NCBI GenBank assembly: GCA_026392465.1
Contig: JAPLCA010000024.1
Location: forward strand, 1 to 64,000
Reading direction: 5' to 3'
Source: Propionibacteriales bacterium
GTDB lineage: Bacteria; Actinomycetota; Actinomycetes; Propionibacteriales; Nocardioidaceae
DNA: 64,000 nucleotides
Program-made: the position numbers and the translations under genes
Shown: piece by piece, positions 40,436 to 48,626 of the stretch
Position numbering within the stretch: the first letter of the stretch is position 1
How the letters are laid out: every line of letters begins with the position of its first letter
Notes under the pieces: generated by a model
What the model was told of the DNA's origin: nothing
Seen by the model: the letters and a program-made list of their open reading frames with translations, nothing else
Database searches by the model: none

Positions 40436-40981
40436 ATGAGCACCACCGACGCCTCGCGCGACCCCGCCATCGTCCCCGACGACAAGGACTGGACGTGGGT
40501 GCTGCGCCGGCCGTGCCCCGAGTGCGGGCTCGTGACGGGTGAGGTCGAGGCGGTCGCCGTGGGCACGCTCGTGCGGGACTCGCTCCCGCGCTGGCAGCGC
40601 GTGCTCGGCCGGGCGGACGTCGGCACCCGTCGCCGTCCGGACGTGTGGTCCGACCTCGAGTACGCGTGCCACGTGCGCGACGTCTTCTCGGTCATGCACG
40701 ACCGGCTCCGGCTGATGCTGGTCGAGGACGATGCGCACTTCGCCAACTGGGACCAGGACGCGACGGCCGTCGAGGACGACTACGCCGGCCAGAGTCCTGC
40801 GGTCGTGGCGCCCGCGCTCACGGCGGCCGGTGAGCGGCTCGCGGCAGCGGTCGACGCCGTGCCGTCCGACGCCTGGGGGCGCACCGGGCGGCGGAGCAAC
40901 GGCTCGACCTTCACCGTCGAGACCCTGCTGCAGTACCTCTGGCACGACGTCGCGCACCACCTCGTCGACGTCGGGGCGTGA
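40436..40981 (+). CDS. DinB-family protein
   Basis: 181 aa. A four-helix bundle of the DinB/mycothiol-dependent isomerase type: WVLRRPCPECGLVTGEVEA at the N-terminus, then DVWSDLEYACHVRDVFSVMH and a C-terminal LLQYLWHDVAHHLVDVG, whose histidines are typical metal ligands. Family members are bacillithiol- or mycothiol-S-transferases or uncharacterised, and the host makes mycothiol. The substrate is unknown. Confidence 0.85.
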   Translation: MSTTDASRDPAIVPDDKDWTWVLRRPCPECGLVTGEVEAVAVGTLVRDSLPRWQRVLGRADVGTRRRPDVWSDLEYACHVRDVFSVMHDRLRLMLVEDDAHFANWDQDATAVEDDYAGQSPAVVAPALTAAGERLAAAVDAVPSDAWGRTGRRSNGSTFTVETLLQYLWHDVAHHLVDVGA

Positions 40982-41114
40982 CCCGCGCGCCCCCTTTGGT
41001 TTCAGGAAGAAACCAGTCTGCGTCGGGATAGATTCGCGCATCTCCCTCGTTATGTAGGGTGAGGTCACATCGACCTCCTCAGAAGTGCTGAGTACTGATT
41101 CCCTGGAGGGAACC

Positions 41115-41972
41115 ATGCAGAGCAACAACCCCGTGTTCAACCGATCCGAGGGGTTCAACGGCCGTGGTGCGGCCACGACCCGCTCGGCAGATCCGTCGCA
41201 GTGGAAGATCGACCTCGACGGCTCGGCCTCGCAGCCCAGCCCGACCCACACCACGGGCCGCGGCACGGGCTTCATGACCATCGAGTCCACGGTCGAGAAG
41301 ACCGCGCTGACGCTCGGTGTCGTCGTCGCCACGGCCGCCGCGGCCTGGTTCCTCATCGGCGACATCTCCACCGACCAGGCCGCCGTGCAGAAGGCGTTCG
41401 GCTTCGCCTTCGCCGGCGCGATCGTCGGTTTCGGCCTCTCGCTGGTCAACTCGTTCAAGAAGATCATCAGCCCGGCGCTCGTCCTGGCGTACGCCGCGGC
41501 CGAGGGTGTCTTCGTCGGCGCCTTCTCCAAGGTCGTCTCCGGCTACGTCGGCGACCCGACGATCGTGTTCCAGGCCGTCCTGGCCACCATGGTCGCGTTC
41601 TTCGCCACGCTCGGTGCCTACAAGTTCTTCAACATCCAGGTCACCGACAAGTTCCGCAAGGTCGTCACGATCTCCATGTTCGCCTTCGTCGGCGTCATGC
41701 TGGTCAACTTCGTCCTCAGCATCACGGGCGTCCTCGAGTCGGGCGGCCTGCGCAGCTTCGAGAACCCGGGCCTCTCGCTGGTCGTGTCGGCGGTCGCCGT
41801 CGTGCTGGCCGTCTTCATGCTGATCATGGACTTCGACTTCGTCGAGCGCGGCGTCGAGGCCGGTCTCCCCGAGCGCGAGTCGTGGCGTGCGGCCTTCGGC
41901 CTCACGGTCACGCTGGTCTGGCTCTACATCGAGATCCTGCGCATCCTCGCCATCCTGCGCGGACAGGACTGA
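41115..41972 (+). CDS. Bax inhibitor-1/YccA-family membrane protein
   Basis: 285 aa. Seven membrane segments start near residue 60 after a polar N-terminus with NPVFNRSEGF, a typical YccA-like beginning. The final segment contains the paired acidic residues of the family's proton/calcium-sensing site (MDFDFVERGVEAGLP). The family includes pH-dependent calcium leak channels. GGAGGG lies 4 nt before the ATG. A strong terminator follows at 41990. Confidence 0.92.
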   Translation: MQSNNPVFNRSEGFNGRGAATTRSADPSQWKIDLDGSASQPSPTHTTGRGTGFMTIESTVEKTALTLGVVVATAAAAWFLIGDISTDQAAVQKAFGFAFAGAIVGFGLSLVNSFKKIISPALVLAYAAAEGVFVGAFSKVVSGYVGDPTIVFQAVLATMVAFFATLGAYKFFNIQVTDKFRKVVTISMFAFVGVMLVNFVLSITGVLESGGLRSFENPGLSLVVSAVAVVLAVFMLIMDFDFVERGVEAGLPERESWRAAFGLTVTLVWLYIEILRILAILRGQD

Positions 41973-41989
41973 CACCCGCCGCACCCGAC

Positions 41990-42025
41990 CGACGGCCGGT
42001 CACCCCTCGGGGTGGCCGGCCGTCG
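41990..42025 (+). terminator. Terminator after the YccA-type gene
   Basis: A 17-bp stem with one G-U pair (41990-42006 with 42009-42025) and a 2-nt loop. Confidence 0.85.
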
Positions 42026-42062
42026 GCGTTCCCGTGGTCCCGCTTCGTCGCGGCTACGCCGT

Positions 42063-42237
42063 CTACTCGACCAGCGCTACCGCTGGTCGAGTAGTCGACG
42101 CCGCGACGGAGGAGCTGGCGGAGACGTATCGAGACCACTCTGGGCCGTCGCTGGGAGCCGGCCTGCGCTGGACTGTTGCCGGGTGGTCTCGATACGTCAG
42201 GACTTCGCAAGCTCGTCCTGACTACTCGACCAGCGGT
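42063..42237. repeat. Two dispersed GTCGAGTAG repeats in inverted orientation, plus a hairpin
   Basis: A perfect 14-bp hairpin (42063-42076 with 42081-42094) leads into a copy of the dispersed element (42082-42142, GCTGGTCGAGTAG to GTATCGAGACCACT). A second copy in reverse follows at 42182-42237, with the internal stem TCAGGAC/GTCCTGA around a TTCGCAAGCTC loop. It is related to 12488-12590. The unit lies between the YccA gene and the convergent SGNH hydrolase gene. Confidence 0.8.
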
Positions 42238-42252
42238 GGGTGTCGCTGGGGG

Positions 42253-43164
42253 TCACCGGCGGCGGAGGATGCGGGCCCAGCGGCCGTCGCGGGTGACCTC
42301 GGTGCCCTCGCGCTCGCCGGCGCGCTCCGCGGCGTCGGTGAGCGACATCGTGCCGGGGGAGCCGCCGAAGTGGGCGACGGCGAAGTCGCGGTCGCGCTCG
42401 CGCCAGGCCGCGGCGAGCGACGGCACCAGCACCGACACCATGTTGGCGTAGCCCGTCTCCGACGGGTGGAAGCGGTCCTCGCCGAACATCACGTCGTACT
42501 TCTCGGTGAACAGGACACCCAGCAGGCTGCCGAGCGACACCGCCCGACCACCCGCCCTCACCACGGCGATCGTCTGCTTCCGGGCGAGCGCGCGGCTCTT
42601 GCGACGGGCGATCCAGCGCAGCGGCTGCGGGATCGGGCGCACCGTGCCGAGGTCGGGGCACGTGCCCACGACCACCTGCGCCCCGCCGTCGACCAGACGG
42701 CGCACGGCCGAGCCGAGCAGCCGCGTCGACTGGTAGGCGGGCACCCGGTGCGTCACGTCGTTCGTGCCGATGATGATGACCACCAGGTCGGGGTCGAAGT
42801 CGCCCGCCGCCTCGATCTGGTCGCGCAGGTCCGACGTCACCGCGCCGACCACGGCCTCGGAGCGGATCTCCACCTGCGCGTCGAGGACGTGCGACAGGCC
42901 GATGCCGAGCATCGCCGGCGGGGTGGCGTCGGCGCGGCTCATGCCGTACCCGACGGCGGCCGAGTCGCCCAGCACCAGGCAGCGGACGGGGTCGCGGGGG
43001 AGGTCCTCGCCGTACACGCCGTCGGCGCGTGGGGGCCGTGCGTCGGTGACCCCGATCGCCCGCTTGGCGACGAGGATCTCGCCGAAGACGACGCCCCAGT
43101 AACCGGTGACGGCGGCGAGCCCTCCGACCGCGACCTGGGACGCGATCTTGTTCGGGGCTCTCAC
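42253..43164 (-). CDS. SGNH/GDSL-type hydrolase
   Basis: 303 aa. An N-terminal signal anchor (about 8-32) is followed by the SGNH blocks: LVLGDSAAVGYG (nucleophile Ser), a glycine in block II, GTNDVTHR (Asn of block III) and DRFHPSETGYA (Asp-x-x-His of block V). Esterases of this family act on lipids, acetylated sugars or peptidoglycan O-acetyl groups, and the membrane anchor suggests work at the cell surface. GTG start at 43164. Confidence 0.9.
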   Translation of the reverse strand: MRAPNKIASQVAVGGLAAVTGYWGVVFGEILVAKRAIGVTDARPPRADGVYGEDLPRDPVRCLVLGDSAAVGYGMSRADATPPAMLGIGLSHVLDAQVEIRSEAVVGAVTSDLRDQIEAAGDFDPDLVVIIIGTNDVTHRVPAYQSTRLLGSAVRRLVDGGAQVVVGTCPDLGTVRPIPQPLRWIARRKSRALARKQTIAVVRAGGRAVSLGSLLGVLFTEKYDVMFGEDRFHPSETGYANMVSVLVPSLAAAWRERDRDFAVAHFGGSPGTMSLTDAAERAGEREGTEVTRDGRWARILRRR

Positions 43165-43242
43165 GTCGCCATGCTAGAGGTCGGTGCGACGGGCAGCGTC
43201 CCCAGGCGGTGCCGATCGGGGGTGTGGGCCCTCACACCTACG

Positions 43243-43944
43243 ATGAGCCGCGTGAGCGTCACCCTCCCGAACTTCCGCGACGTGGGCGGCGTGGCCGGCC
43301 ACGACGGCGCCACTGTGCGCACCGGTCTGCTGCTGCGCAGCGGCGTCCCCGAGCCCACCGACACCGTGCCCGACGGCACCCCGTGGCCGCCCGCGCTGGT
43401 CGTCGACCTGCGGTCCTCGATGGAGCACGGCGGCCCGCATCCGTTGGCGCCGCTCGGCCCGCGGGTGGTCACCCTGTCGCTGCTCTCGTCGCTCGCGCCC
43501 GGCTGGCACGAGGACACACCCACGCTCACGCACCTCTACGGCAAGGTCCTCGACACCGCGGGTCCGCTGCTCGTCCAGCTGGTCGACGAGGTGGCGCGCA
43601 CCGCGGCCGAGGGTGGCGCGTCCCTGGTGCACTGCGCAGCCGGCAAGGACCGCACCGGCATCTCGGTGGCGCTCCTGCTGCGGCTGCTCGGCGTCCCACG
43701 CGACGACGTCGCCGCCGACTACATGCTCACCGAGCATGCCACCGCCGCGATCGACGCCCGGCTGCGAGCCCCGGGGTCGGACCACCCGCCCGTGCCCGCG
43801 GCCTTCCTCACCGTCCCGCGCGAGGCGATCGAGCACGTCCTCGACCGCTGGCAGCAGCACCCGGGCGGCGTCGACGCGTGGTTCGCCTCGGTGGGCGGCG
43901 ACGCGAGCAGCGTCGAGCGACTGCGCACCGCGTTCCTGGACTGA
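43243..43944 (+). CDS. Tyrosine-protein phosphatase (DSP/MptpB-like)
   Basis: 233 aa. The catalytic loop HCAAGKDRTG (C-x5-R) is near residue 129, followed by helices typical of the MptpB-type lipid/protein phosphatases. The N-terminal LPNFRDVGG is the standard beginning of this family. An ATG at 43243 and a GTG at 43252 are both possible, and a TACGAT box lies 7 nt before the GTG. It is a single gene, convergent with the GNAT gene. Confidence 0.9.
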   Translation: MSRVSVTLPNFRDVGGVAGHDGATVRTGLLLRSGVPEPTDTVPDGTPWPPALVVDLRSSMEHGGPHPLAPLGPRVVTLSLLSSLAPGWHEDTPTLTHLYGKVLDTAGPLLVQLVDEVARTAAEGGASLVHCAAGKDRTGISVALLLRLLGVPRDDVAADYMLTEHATAAIDARLRAPGSDHPPVPAAFLTVPREAIEHVLDRWQQHPGGVDAWFASVGGDASSVERLRTAFLD

Positions 43945-43971
43945 GGGACGTGGGGCTCAGGACTCCTGGGC

Positions 43972-44469
43972 TCAGGACTCCGCGAGCCGCGCGATGGTCT
44001 TGCCCGTGAGCCGGTACGCCAGCCACTCGTCCTGCGGGACCGCCTCCAGCGACTCGTAGAAGCGGATCGCGGGGGAGTTCCAGCGCAGCACGTCCCACTC
44101 GACGCGCGAGTAGCCGCGCTCGGTCGCGATCCGCGCGAGGGCGGTGAGCAGTCCACGACCGATCCCGCTGCCGCGCCGCGTCGGGCGCACGTAGAGGTCC
44201 TCCAGGTGGATGCCCGGCACGCCGTCCCACGTCGAGAACGTCCGGTACCAGAGGGCGAAGCCGACGATCCTGCCCTCTCCGGACTGTGCGACGAGGGCGT
44301 GAGCCGGCGGCTCCTCGCCGAACAGCGCCTCGTAGAGCTGCACCGACGTCATCCGTGCCTTCTCGACGGCCTTCTCGTAGTCGGCGAGCTCGCGCACCAT
44401 GGCGACGATGTCGGCCACGTCCTCGGGGCGGGCCTCCCGCACTCCGGGCGGCATCAGCAACGTCGTCAC
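43972..44469 (-). CDS. GNAT-family N-acetyltransferase
   Basis: 165 aa from GTG 44469, chosen because TACGCT lies exactly 6 nt upstream and the fold begins directly (VREARPEDVADIVAMVRELA). The acetyl-CoA pyrophosphate-binding motif is RPTRRGSGIGRGLL, preceded by EDLYV. The C-terminal W-D-V-L-R-W-N-x-P-A-I-x-F-Y-E pattern and length match the diamine acetyltransferase-like (SSAT) group, so polyamines or small amines are plausible substrates. Confidence 0.9.
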   Translation of the reverse strand: MTTLLMPPGVREARPEDVADIVAMVRELADYEKAVEKARMTSVQLYEALFGEEPPAHALVAQSGEGRIVGFALWYRTFSTWDGVPGIHLEDLYVRPTRRGSGIGRGLLTALARIATERGYSRVEWDVLRWNSPAIRFYESLEAVPQDEWLAYRLTGKTIARLAES

Positions 44470-44475
44470 GCGTCG

Positions 44476-44481
44476 AGCGTA
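44476..44481 (-). promoter_or_regulatory. -10 box (TACGCT) of the GNAT gene
   Basis: On the minus strand TACGCT ends 6 nt before GTG 44469. Confidence 0.55.
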
Positions 44482-44560
44482 GGGCCGAAAGACCCGGGCC
44501 GTGCGGTGAACGGGGCAGCAGGGTTGCCCCTCGCGGGCGGCGTGCCCTACGCTCATTTCG

Positions 44561-44575
44561 GATACCGACGGTATC
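44561..44575. promoter_or_regulatory. GATACCGACGGTATC palindrome upstream of the SDR gene
   Basis: A perfect 15-bp palindrome 22 nt before the SDR ATG. It resembles TetR-family operators. No regulator gene is adjacent, so a distant one would bind it. Confidence 0.6.
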
Positions 44576-44597
44576 TGGACTCGAGAGGACGCAGCGC

Positions 44598-45416
44598 ATG
44601 ACCCACTACAGCCACAAGGTCGCCGTCGTGACGGGGGCCGCCTCCGGCATCGGGCGTGCGCTCGCGGTCGAGCTCGGACGACGCGGCGCCACGGTCGCCG
44701 TGTGCGACGTCGACGCCGCCGGGCTGGCCGAGACGCAGCGCCTCGTGGAGGCCACGGGTGCGCGGGTGCGTGGTGACCTCGTCGACGTCGCCGAGCGCGA
44801 GCGCGTCGAGGAGTACGCCCGCGACGTCGTCGCCGACCTCGGTCGCGTGAACCTGGTCTTCAACAACGCCGGCATCGCCTACTCCGGCACGGTCGAGGAG
44901 ATGTCGTACAAGGACGTCGAGAAGATCATGGACGTCGACTTCTGGGGCGTCGTCCACGGCACCAAGGCCTTCCTGCCGCACCTCGTGGAGTCCGGCGACG
45001 GTCACGTCGTCAACATCTCCAGCATCTTCGGCATGTTCTCGATGCCGTCGCAGAGCGCGTACAACGCCGCCAAGTTCGCGGTGCGCGGCTTCACCGAGTC
45101 CCTGCGCCAGGAGATGGCCCTGACGCAGCGGCCGGTCAAGGTCACCTGCGTCCACCCCGGCGGCATCGCCACGAACATCGCCCGCAACGCCGACCAGGCC
45201 GAGGGGCGCGACCACGACGAGCTCGCCCGATCCTTCGACAAGGTCGCGCGCACGTCGCCGGAGAAGGCGGCACGGGTCATCCTCGCCGGCGTCGAGAAGG
45301 GCAAGGCTCGGGTGCTCGTGGGCACGGACGCCCACGTCCTCGACCTCTCGGTGCGACTGCTCGGCTCGCGCTACCAGAGCGTGTTCGCGGCCGCCGGACG
45401 TCGCCTCGGCCTCTGA
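44598..45416 (+). CDS. Short-chain dehydrogenase/reductase
   Basis: 272 aa. The NAD(P)-binding motif VVTGAASGIGRALA is at the start, the NNAG motif at FNNAGIAYSG, and the catalytic Ser-Tyr-Lys in NISSIFGMFSMPSQSAYNAA followed by K. The C-terminal part (GGIATNIARNADQ, membrane-like last helix) resembles actinobacterial SDRs that act on acyl or steroid substrates. The operator-like palindrome upstream suggests induction by a distant TetR regulator. GAGAGGACGC precedes the ATG. Confidence 0.9.
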   Translation: MTHYSHKVAVVTGAASGIGRALAVELGRRGATVAVCDVDAAGLAETQRLVEATGARVRGDLVDVAERERVEEYARDVVADLGRVNLVFNNAGIAYSGTVEEMSYKDVEKIMDVDFWGVVHGTKAFLPHLVESGDGHVVNISSIFGMFSMPSQSAYNAAKFAVRGFTESLRQEMALTQRPVKVTCVHPGGIATNIARNADQAEGRDHDELARSFDKVARTSPEKAARVILAGVEKGKARVLVGTDAHVLDLSVRLLGSRYQSVFAAAGRRLGL

Positions 45417-45417
45417 C

Positions 45418-45460
45418 GTGCAGCGCCCCCGCCACCAGGGGTGACGGGGGCGCGGTGCAC
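45418..45460. terminator. Bidirectional terminator between SDR and hsp20
   Basis: A 9-bp core stem (45423-45431 with 45445-45453), extended outward by GTGCA/TGCAC and inward by CACC/GGTG. It sits between convergent genes. Confidence 0.75.
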
Positions 45461-45468
45461 GGACGGGA

Positions 45469-45912
45469 TCAGCCCTGCGTGATCTCGATCCGGGTCGGCT
45501 CGGTGCCGGCGAAGACACCGGCGACGCGGACCGACAGGATGCCGGCGTCGTACGAGGCGCTGATGGCGTCGGCCGTGACGTGGCCGGGGAGCCCGAAGGT
45601 GCGCTCGAACGAGCCGTAGCGGATCTCGCTGATCCGGCGGTTGTTCTCGCCGTCCTCCTCGGAGCGCTCGTCGCGGCGCTCGCCCTTGACGACGAGGCGT
45701 CCGCCGGTCACCTCGACGGAGACGTCGTTGGAGACGTCGATGCCGGGGAGCTCGAGTCGCACAACGACGTCGTCGCCGTCACGGACGGTCTCGACGGCCG
45801 GCGTGAAGTCGAGGCGGGCCGCCGAGCCCTGGGTCGGGCTGAACGCGCTGCGGACGAGCGAGTCGAACTCGGCGAAGGGGTCACGGCGGGTGAAGACGGA
45901 GACGTTGCTCAT
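45469..45912 (-). CDS. Hsp20/alpha-crystallin small heat shock protein
   Basis: 147 aa. The alpha-crystallin domain runs from about 45 to the end: FTPAVETVRDGDDVVVRLEL, PGIDVSNDVSVEVTGGRLVV and SFERTFGLPGHV. The C-terminal I-x-I tail motif (RIEI) is present. It holds unfolded proteins during heat stress. The ATG at 45912 follows AGGAGG. A HAIR-type site (HspR operator) lies about 60 nt upstream, which predicts HspR repression. Confidence 0.95.
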   Translation of the reverse strand: MSNVSVFTRRDPFAEFDSLVRSAFSPTQGSAARLDFTPAVETVRDGDDVVVRLELPGIDVSNDVSVEVTGGRLVVKGERRDERSEEDGENNRRISEIRYGSFERTFGLPGHVTADAISASYDAGILSVRVAGVFAGTEPTRIEITQG

Positions 45913-45969
45913 GATGGTCCTCCTGGTGGGTCGTTCGGTCCGGCCACCGCGACCGGACATCCAGTACAA

Positions 45970-45990
45970 CGTGAGTCTACTCGACTCAAT
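45970..45990 (-). promoter_or_regulatory. HAIR element (HspR operator) upstream of hsp20
   Basis: On the minus strand TTGAGT-N7-ACTCA (consensus CTTGAGT-N7-ACTCAAG) with the exact 7-nt spacer. HspR is not in this window. Confidence 0.65.
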
Positions 45991-46032
45991 TTCCTTGACG
46001 AAGTTCCTGTGCGTTCGCCGTCGGCGAACGCG

Positions 46033-46596
46033 TCAGGAGGGAAGGCTCGGGACGTCGTCGACGGGGACCCCGGCAGCCTGTGCGACCTCCCGGTAGTCCC
46101 GCGCGAGCGAGTCGATCGTGGCGTGCGCGTTGAGACCGCTGGGGTTGGGCACCACCCAGAGCTCCGCGCCCTCGAGGTCGTGCGGCTGCCGGCCGAGCCG
46201 GGCCTTCCGGTCGGCGAACGCGACGCGGTAGCTCGTGACCCCGGCGACGGCGACCACCCGCGGGCCGTACGCACGGACGGCGGCAGCCACCCGCTCGCGC
46301 CCGGCGCGCACCTCCTCGTCGTCGAGCTCGTCGGCGCGTGCCGTGGGTCGGGGCGACAGGTTCGTGATCCCGACGCCACGCTCCAGGAGGACGGGCGCGG
46401 CGAGCGCGGGTGTCGTCGCCGTCTCCGGCAGCACGCCCGCCCGCCGCAGGGCCGGGTAGAAGCGGTTGCCGGGGTGGGCGAAGTGGTAGCCGGTGCGGGC
46501 GGTCAGCGGGCTCGGGTTGATGCCGACGAGCAGCAGACGCATGCCGGGACCGGCCAGGTCGGCCACCTCGGGCAGGTCGTCGAGCGACTCGCTCAC
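46033..46596 (-). CDS. mug: Mug-type G/U mismatch DNA glycosylase
   Basis: 187 aa. Uracil-DNA glycosylase superfamily: LLLVGINPSPLTARTGYHFA at the N-terminus carries the GINPS water-activating motif, and VVPNPSGLNAH near the end is the minor-groove intercalation loop. It removes uracil or modified thymine opposite guanine. GTG 46596 overlaps the stop of the MFS gene upstream (GTGA), so it is co-transcribed with a transporter, an odd partnership. Confidence 0.92.
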   Translation of the reverse strand: MSESLDDLPEVADLAGPGMRLLLVGINPSPLTARTGYHFAHPGNRFYPALRRAGVLPETATTPALAAPVLLERGVGITNLSPRPTARADELDDEEVRAGRERVAAAVRAYGPRVVAVAGVTSYRVAFADRKARLGRQPHDLEGAELWVVPNPSGLNAHATIDSLARDYREVAQAAGVPVDDVPSLPS

Positions 46597-47813
46597 GACG
46601 CGACGGCCACCGGGGTCTCGACCTCGGCGGCGCGCTGCTCGGTGCGCGAGCGCAGCCCCATGACCGCCGCGGCCGTGCAGGCGACGGCCACCGTGATCAT
46701 GAACGGCGCGAAGATCGTCCGCGGGCTCCAGATCGTGGCGGCCCAGCCCGCGAGCACCGTCGGCACGGCCATGGCGCTGTAGGCGAGGACGTAGAACGCC
46801 GACATCACCTCGCCCCGGTGGGCCGACGGCACGTGCTGGGTCAGGTGGCGCAGCGAGCCGCCGAACGCGAGGCCGAAGAACAGGCCGACCAGGGTCGAGG
46901 CCGCCGCGATGCCCCACGCGTGGCCCCACGCCACCGCGGGCACGCACAGCACGAGGGAGACGGCGGTGCCGAAGTCGCCGACGATCGCGCTCGTGCGAGC
47001 GGGCCACCGTGCCCCGAACGCCTGGCTCAGCGCCGAGGCCGCCGCCGAGGCGGCGACGACAGCGCCGCCGAACAGCACCGACGTGGCGCCGATGGCCTCC
47101 GAGGCGATCCGCGGGTAGAGCGACAGCAGCACGCCCAGCACCGACCACGACGCCATGACGCCCAGCGCGGAGAACCGGAAGTGCGCGGCGATCTCCCGCG
47201 GGACCCGAGGCCGCGCCACGTGCAGGCGGACGGCGCGCTCCTCCGTGTGCGGTTCGCGCATCACGAGCAGCCCCAGCAGGAGCACCGCGACGATGCCGGC
47301 GAGGATCGCGTAGGGCAGGACCGTGGGCGCCGGCCCGCGGTCGACGATCAGCGAGACCGCGACGAGCACGACCGCGATGCCGCTGTTGAACACGACGCCG
47401 GTGATCCGGCCCGTGCGGTCGCCCTCGTCGGGCCGCAGGTCGAGCAGCGCGGCCGAGGCGACGACCACCACGGCACCCACGCCCAGACCGTGCAGGATGC
47501 GGGCGGCCAGCAGCCACACGACCGAGTCGGCCGCCATGAACAGGCCGAGGCCGGCGAGGATGAGCAGCGCGGCCGCCATGAGCACGGGACGTCGGCCGTA
47601 GCGGTCGGAGATCGACCCGGTGACCAGCACGGCGGCCAGGGCGGCCACGGCGTAGACCGCGAACACGATGGTCGTCGTGAGCGGTGCGAAGCCCCACTCC
47701 TGCGCGTACAGCGCGTAGAGGGGCGCGGGCGCGCCGGACACGCCGAGCGAGACGGCGACGAGGGCCAGGAGCATGCCGAACGCCCAGCGCTGGACGGGCC
47801 GGGTGGTGGTCAT
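46593..47813 (-). CDS. MFS transporter (12 helices)
   Basis: 406 aa. Twelve predicted helices; the inter-loop motif ISDRYGRRPVLMA between helices 2 and 3 and LHGLGVGAVVVVASAAL in helix 4 are typical of sugar or drug transporters of the major facilitator superfamily. The substrate cannot be read. CAGGAG precedes the ATG at 47813. A short palindrome (CGGTGG-N5-CCACCG, 47835-47851) lies just upstream and may be an operator. Confidence 0.9.
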   Translation of the reverse strand: MTTTRPVQRWAFGMLLALVAVSLGVSGAPAPLYALYAQEWGFAPLTTTIVFAVYAVAALAAVLVTGSISDRYGRRPVLMAAALLILAGLGLFMAADSVVWLLAARILHGLGVGAVVVVASAALLDLRPDEGDRTGRITGVVFNSGIAVVLVAVSLIVDRGPAPTVLPYAILAGIVAVLLLGLLVMREPHTEERAVRLHVARPRVPREIAAHFRFSALGVMASWSVLGVLLSLYPRIASEAIGATSVLFGGAVVAASAAASALSQAFGARWPARTSAIVGDFGTAVSLVLCVPAVAWGHAWGIAAASTLVGLFFGLAFGGSLRHLTQHVPSAHRGEVMSAFYVLAYSAMAVPTVLAGWAATIWSPRTIFAPFMITVAVACTAAAVMGLRSRTEQRAAEVETPVAVAS

Positions 47814-47881
47814 GGGTCTCCTGGAGCGGGTCGACGGTGGACGGACCACCGGTACGTCGGCCCCGAACGACGACAACGTCG

Positions 47882-48382
47882 CTACAGGTCGTTGCATTCC
47901 CGAACCAGTGGGCTGCGTGGTCGGCCCGTCGTGCTCGATCCGTCCTCGAAGGGTTGGCCGGTCGTGCGTGACGCCCGCCGGGCCGCGACACCCGCGTCGG
48001 AGCAGAAGCCGCGGCCGTGCCGCTTGAGGCACAGCAGGCCGACGAGGACGCCGGCGTCGTCCACGACGGCGAGGCGGCGCGACCGGGACCGCTCGAGGAG
48101 CTCGTGGGCCTCGTCGAGCCCGGTGCCCGCGCGCACCGTGCGGCCGGCGAGCTGCGCGTACGCGAGAGCGGGCTGGTCGTCCGTCGCGTCGTCGGGGACG
48201 TCGCCCTCCACGACCACGCCGCGCAGCACCGCCCCGTCGACGACGAGGATCGCGTGCAGGTGGTCGTCGCCGAGCACCTCCCGGGCGTCGCCGACGGTCA
48301 GGCTCGTCGGCCACGACTTCGGCTCGTGCAGCATCGCGTCCTCGACCACGGAGGTGCGACGGTCAGCGGGGGACGCGGTCAC
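47882..48382 (-). CDS. CBS-domain protein
   Basis: 166 aa from GTG 48382 (1 nt after the moaD-type stop). Two CBS motifs are visible: VVEDAMLHEPKSWPTSLTVG with HLHAILVVDGAVLRGVVVEG, and AGRTVRAGTGLDEAHELLER with RRLAVVDDAGVLVGLLCLKR. CBS pairs bind adenine nucleotides and regulate partner proteins. Being the last gene of a molybdenum-cofactor-linked operon, it may sense energy state there. That is inference. Confidence 0.82.
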   Translation of the reverse strand: MTASPADRRTSVVEDAMLHEPKSWPTSLTVGDAREVLGDDHLHAILVVDGAVLRGVVVEGDVPDDATDDQPALAYAQLAGRTVRAGTGLDEAHELLERSRSRRLAVVDDAGVLVGLLCLKRHGRGFCSDAGVAARRASRTTGQPFEDGSSTTGRPRSPLVRECNDL

Positions 48383-48383
48383 G

Positions 48384-48626
48384 TCATCCCCCTGCCACGG
48401 GCGGGATGACCGCCACGTCGTCGTGCTCCGCGAGCGCCTGGCCCGAGCCCCGCGCCGCCTGGACGCCGTTGACCCAGACGCGGCTCGCGTCGAGCACGGC
48501 ACCGAACCGGTCGCCGTACCGCTCGACGGCCTCGTCGAGCAGACCGTCGAGCGTGCCGGCGGCGAAGCGGTCGTGCGCACGGCCCGAGGCCTCACGGGCG
48601 AGGGCGAACATCAACAGGGTCGGCAC
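48384..48626 (-). CDS. moaD: MoaD/ThiS-family sulfur carrier
   Basis: 80 aa from GTG 48626, which has GGAGGA 5 nt upstream (GTG 48638 has none). Ubiquitin-like fold ending in VIPPVAGG, the C-terminal di-glycine that is adenylylated and thiocarboxylated to carry sulfur for molybdopterin synthase. It follows a molybdoenzyme, a ferredoxin and the remnant of moaA, so the cofactor-building role is likely. It partly overlaps the broken reductase gene. Confidence 0.85.
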   Translation of the reverse strand: MPTLLMFALAREASGRAHDRFAAGTLDGLLDEAVERYGDRFGAVLDASRVWVNGVQAARGSGQALAEHDDVAVIPPVAGG

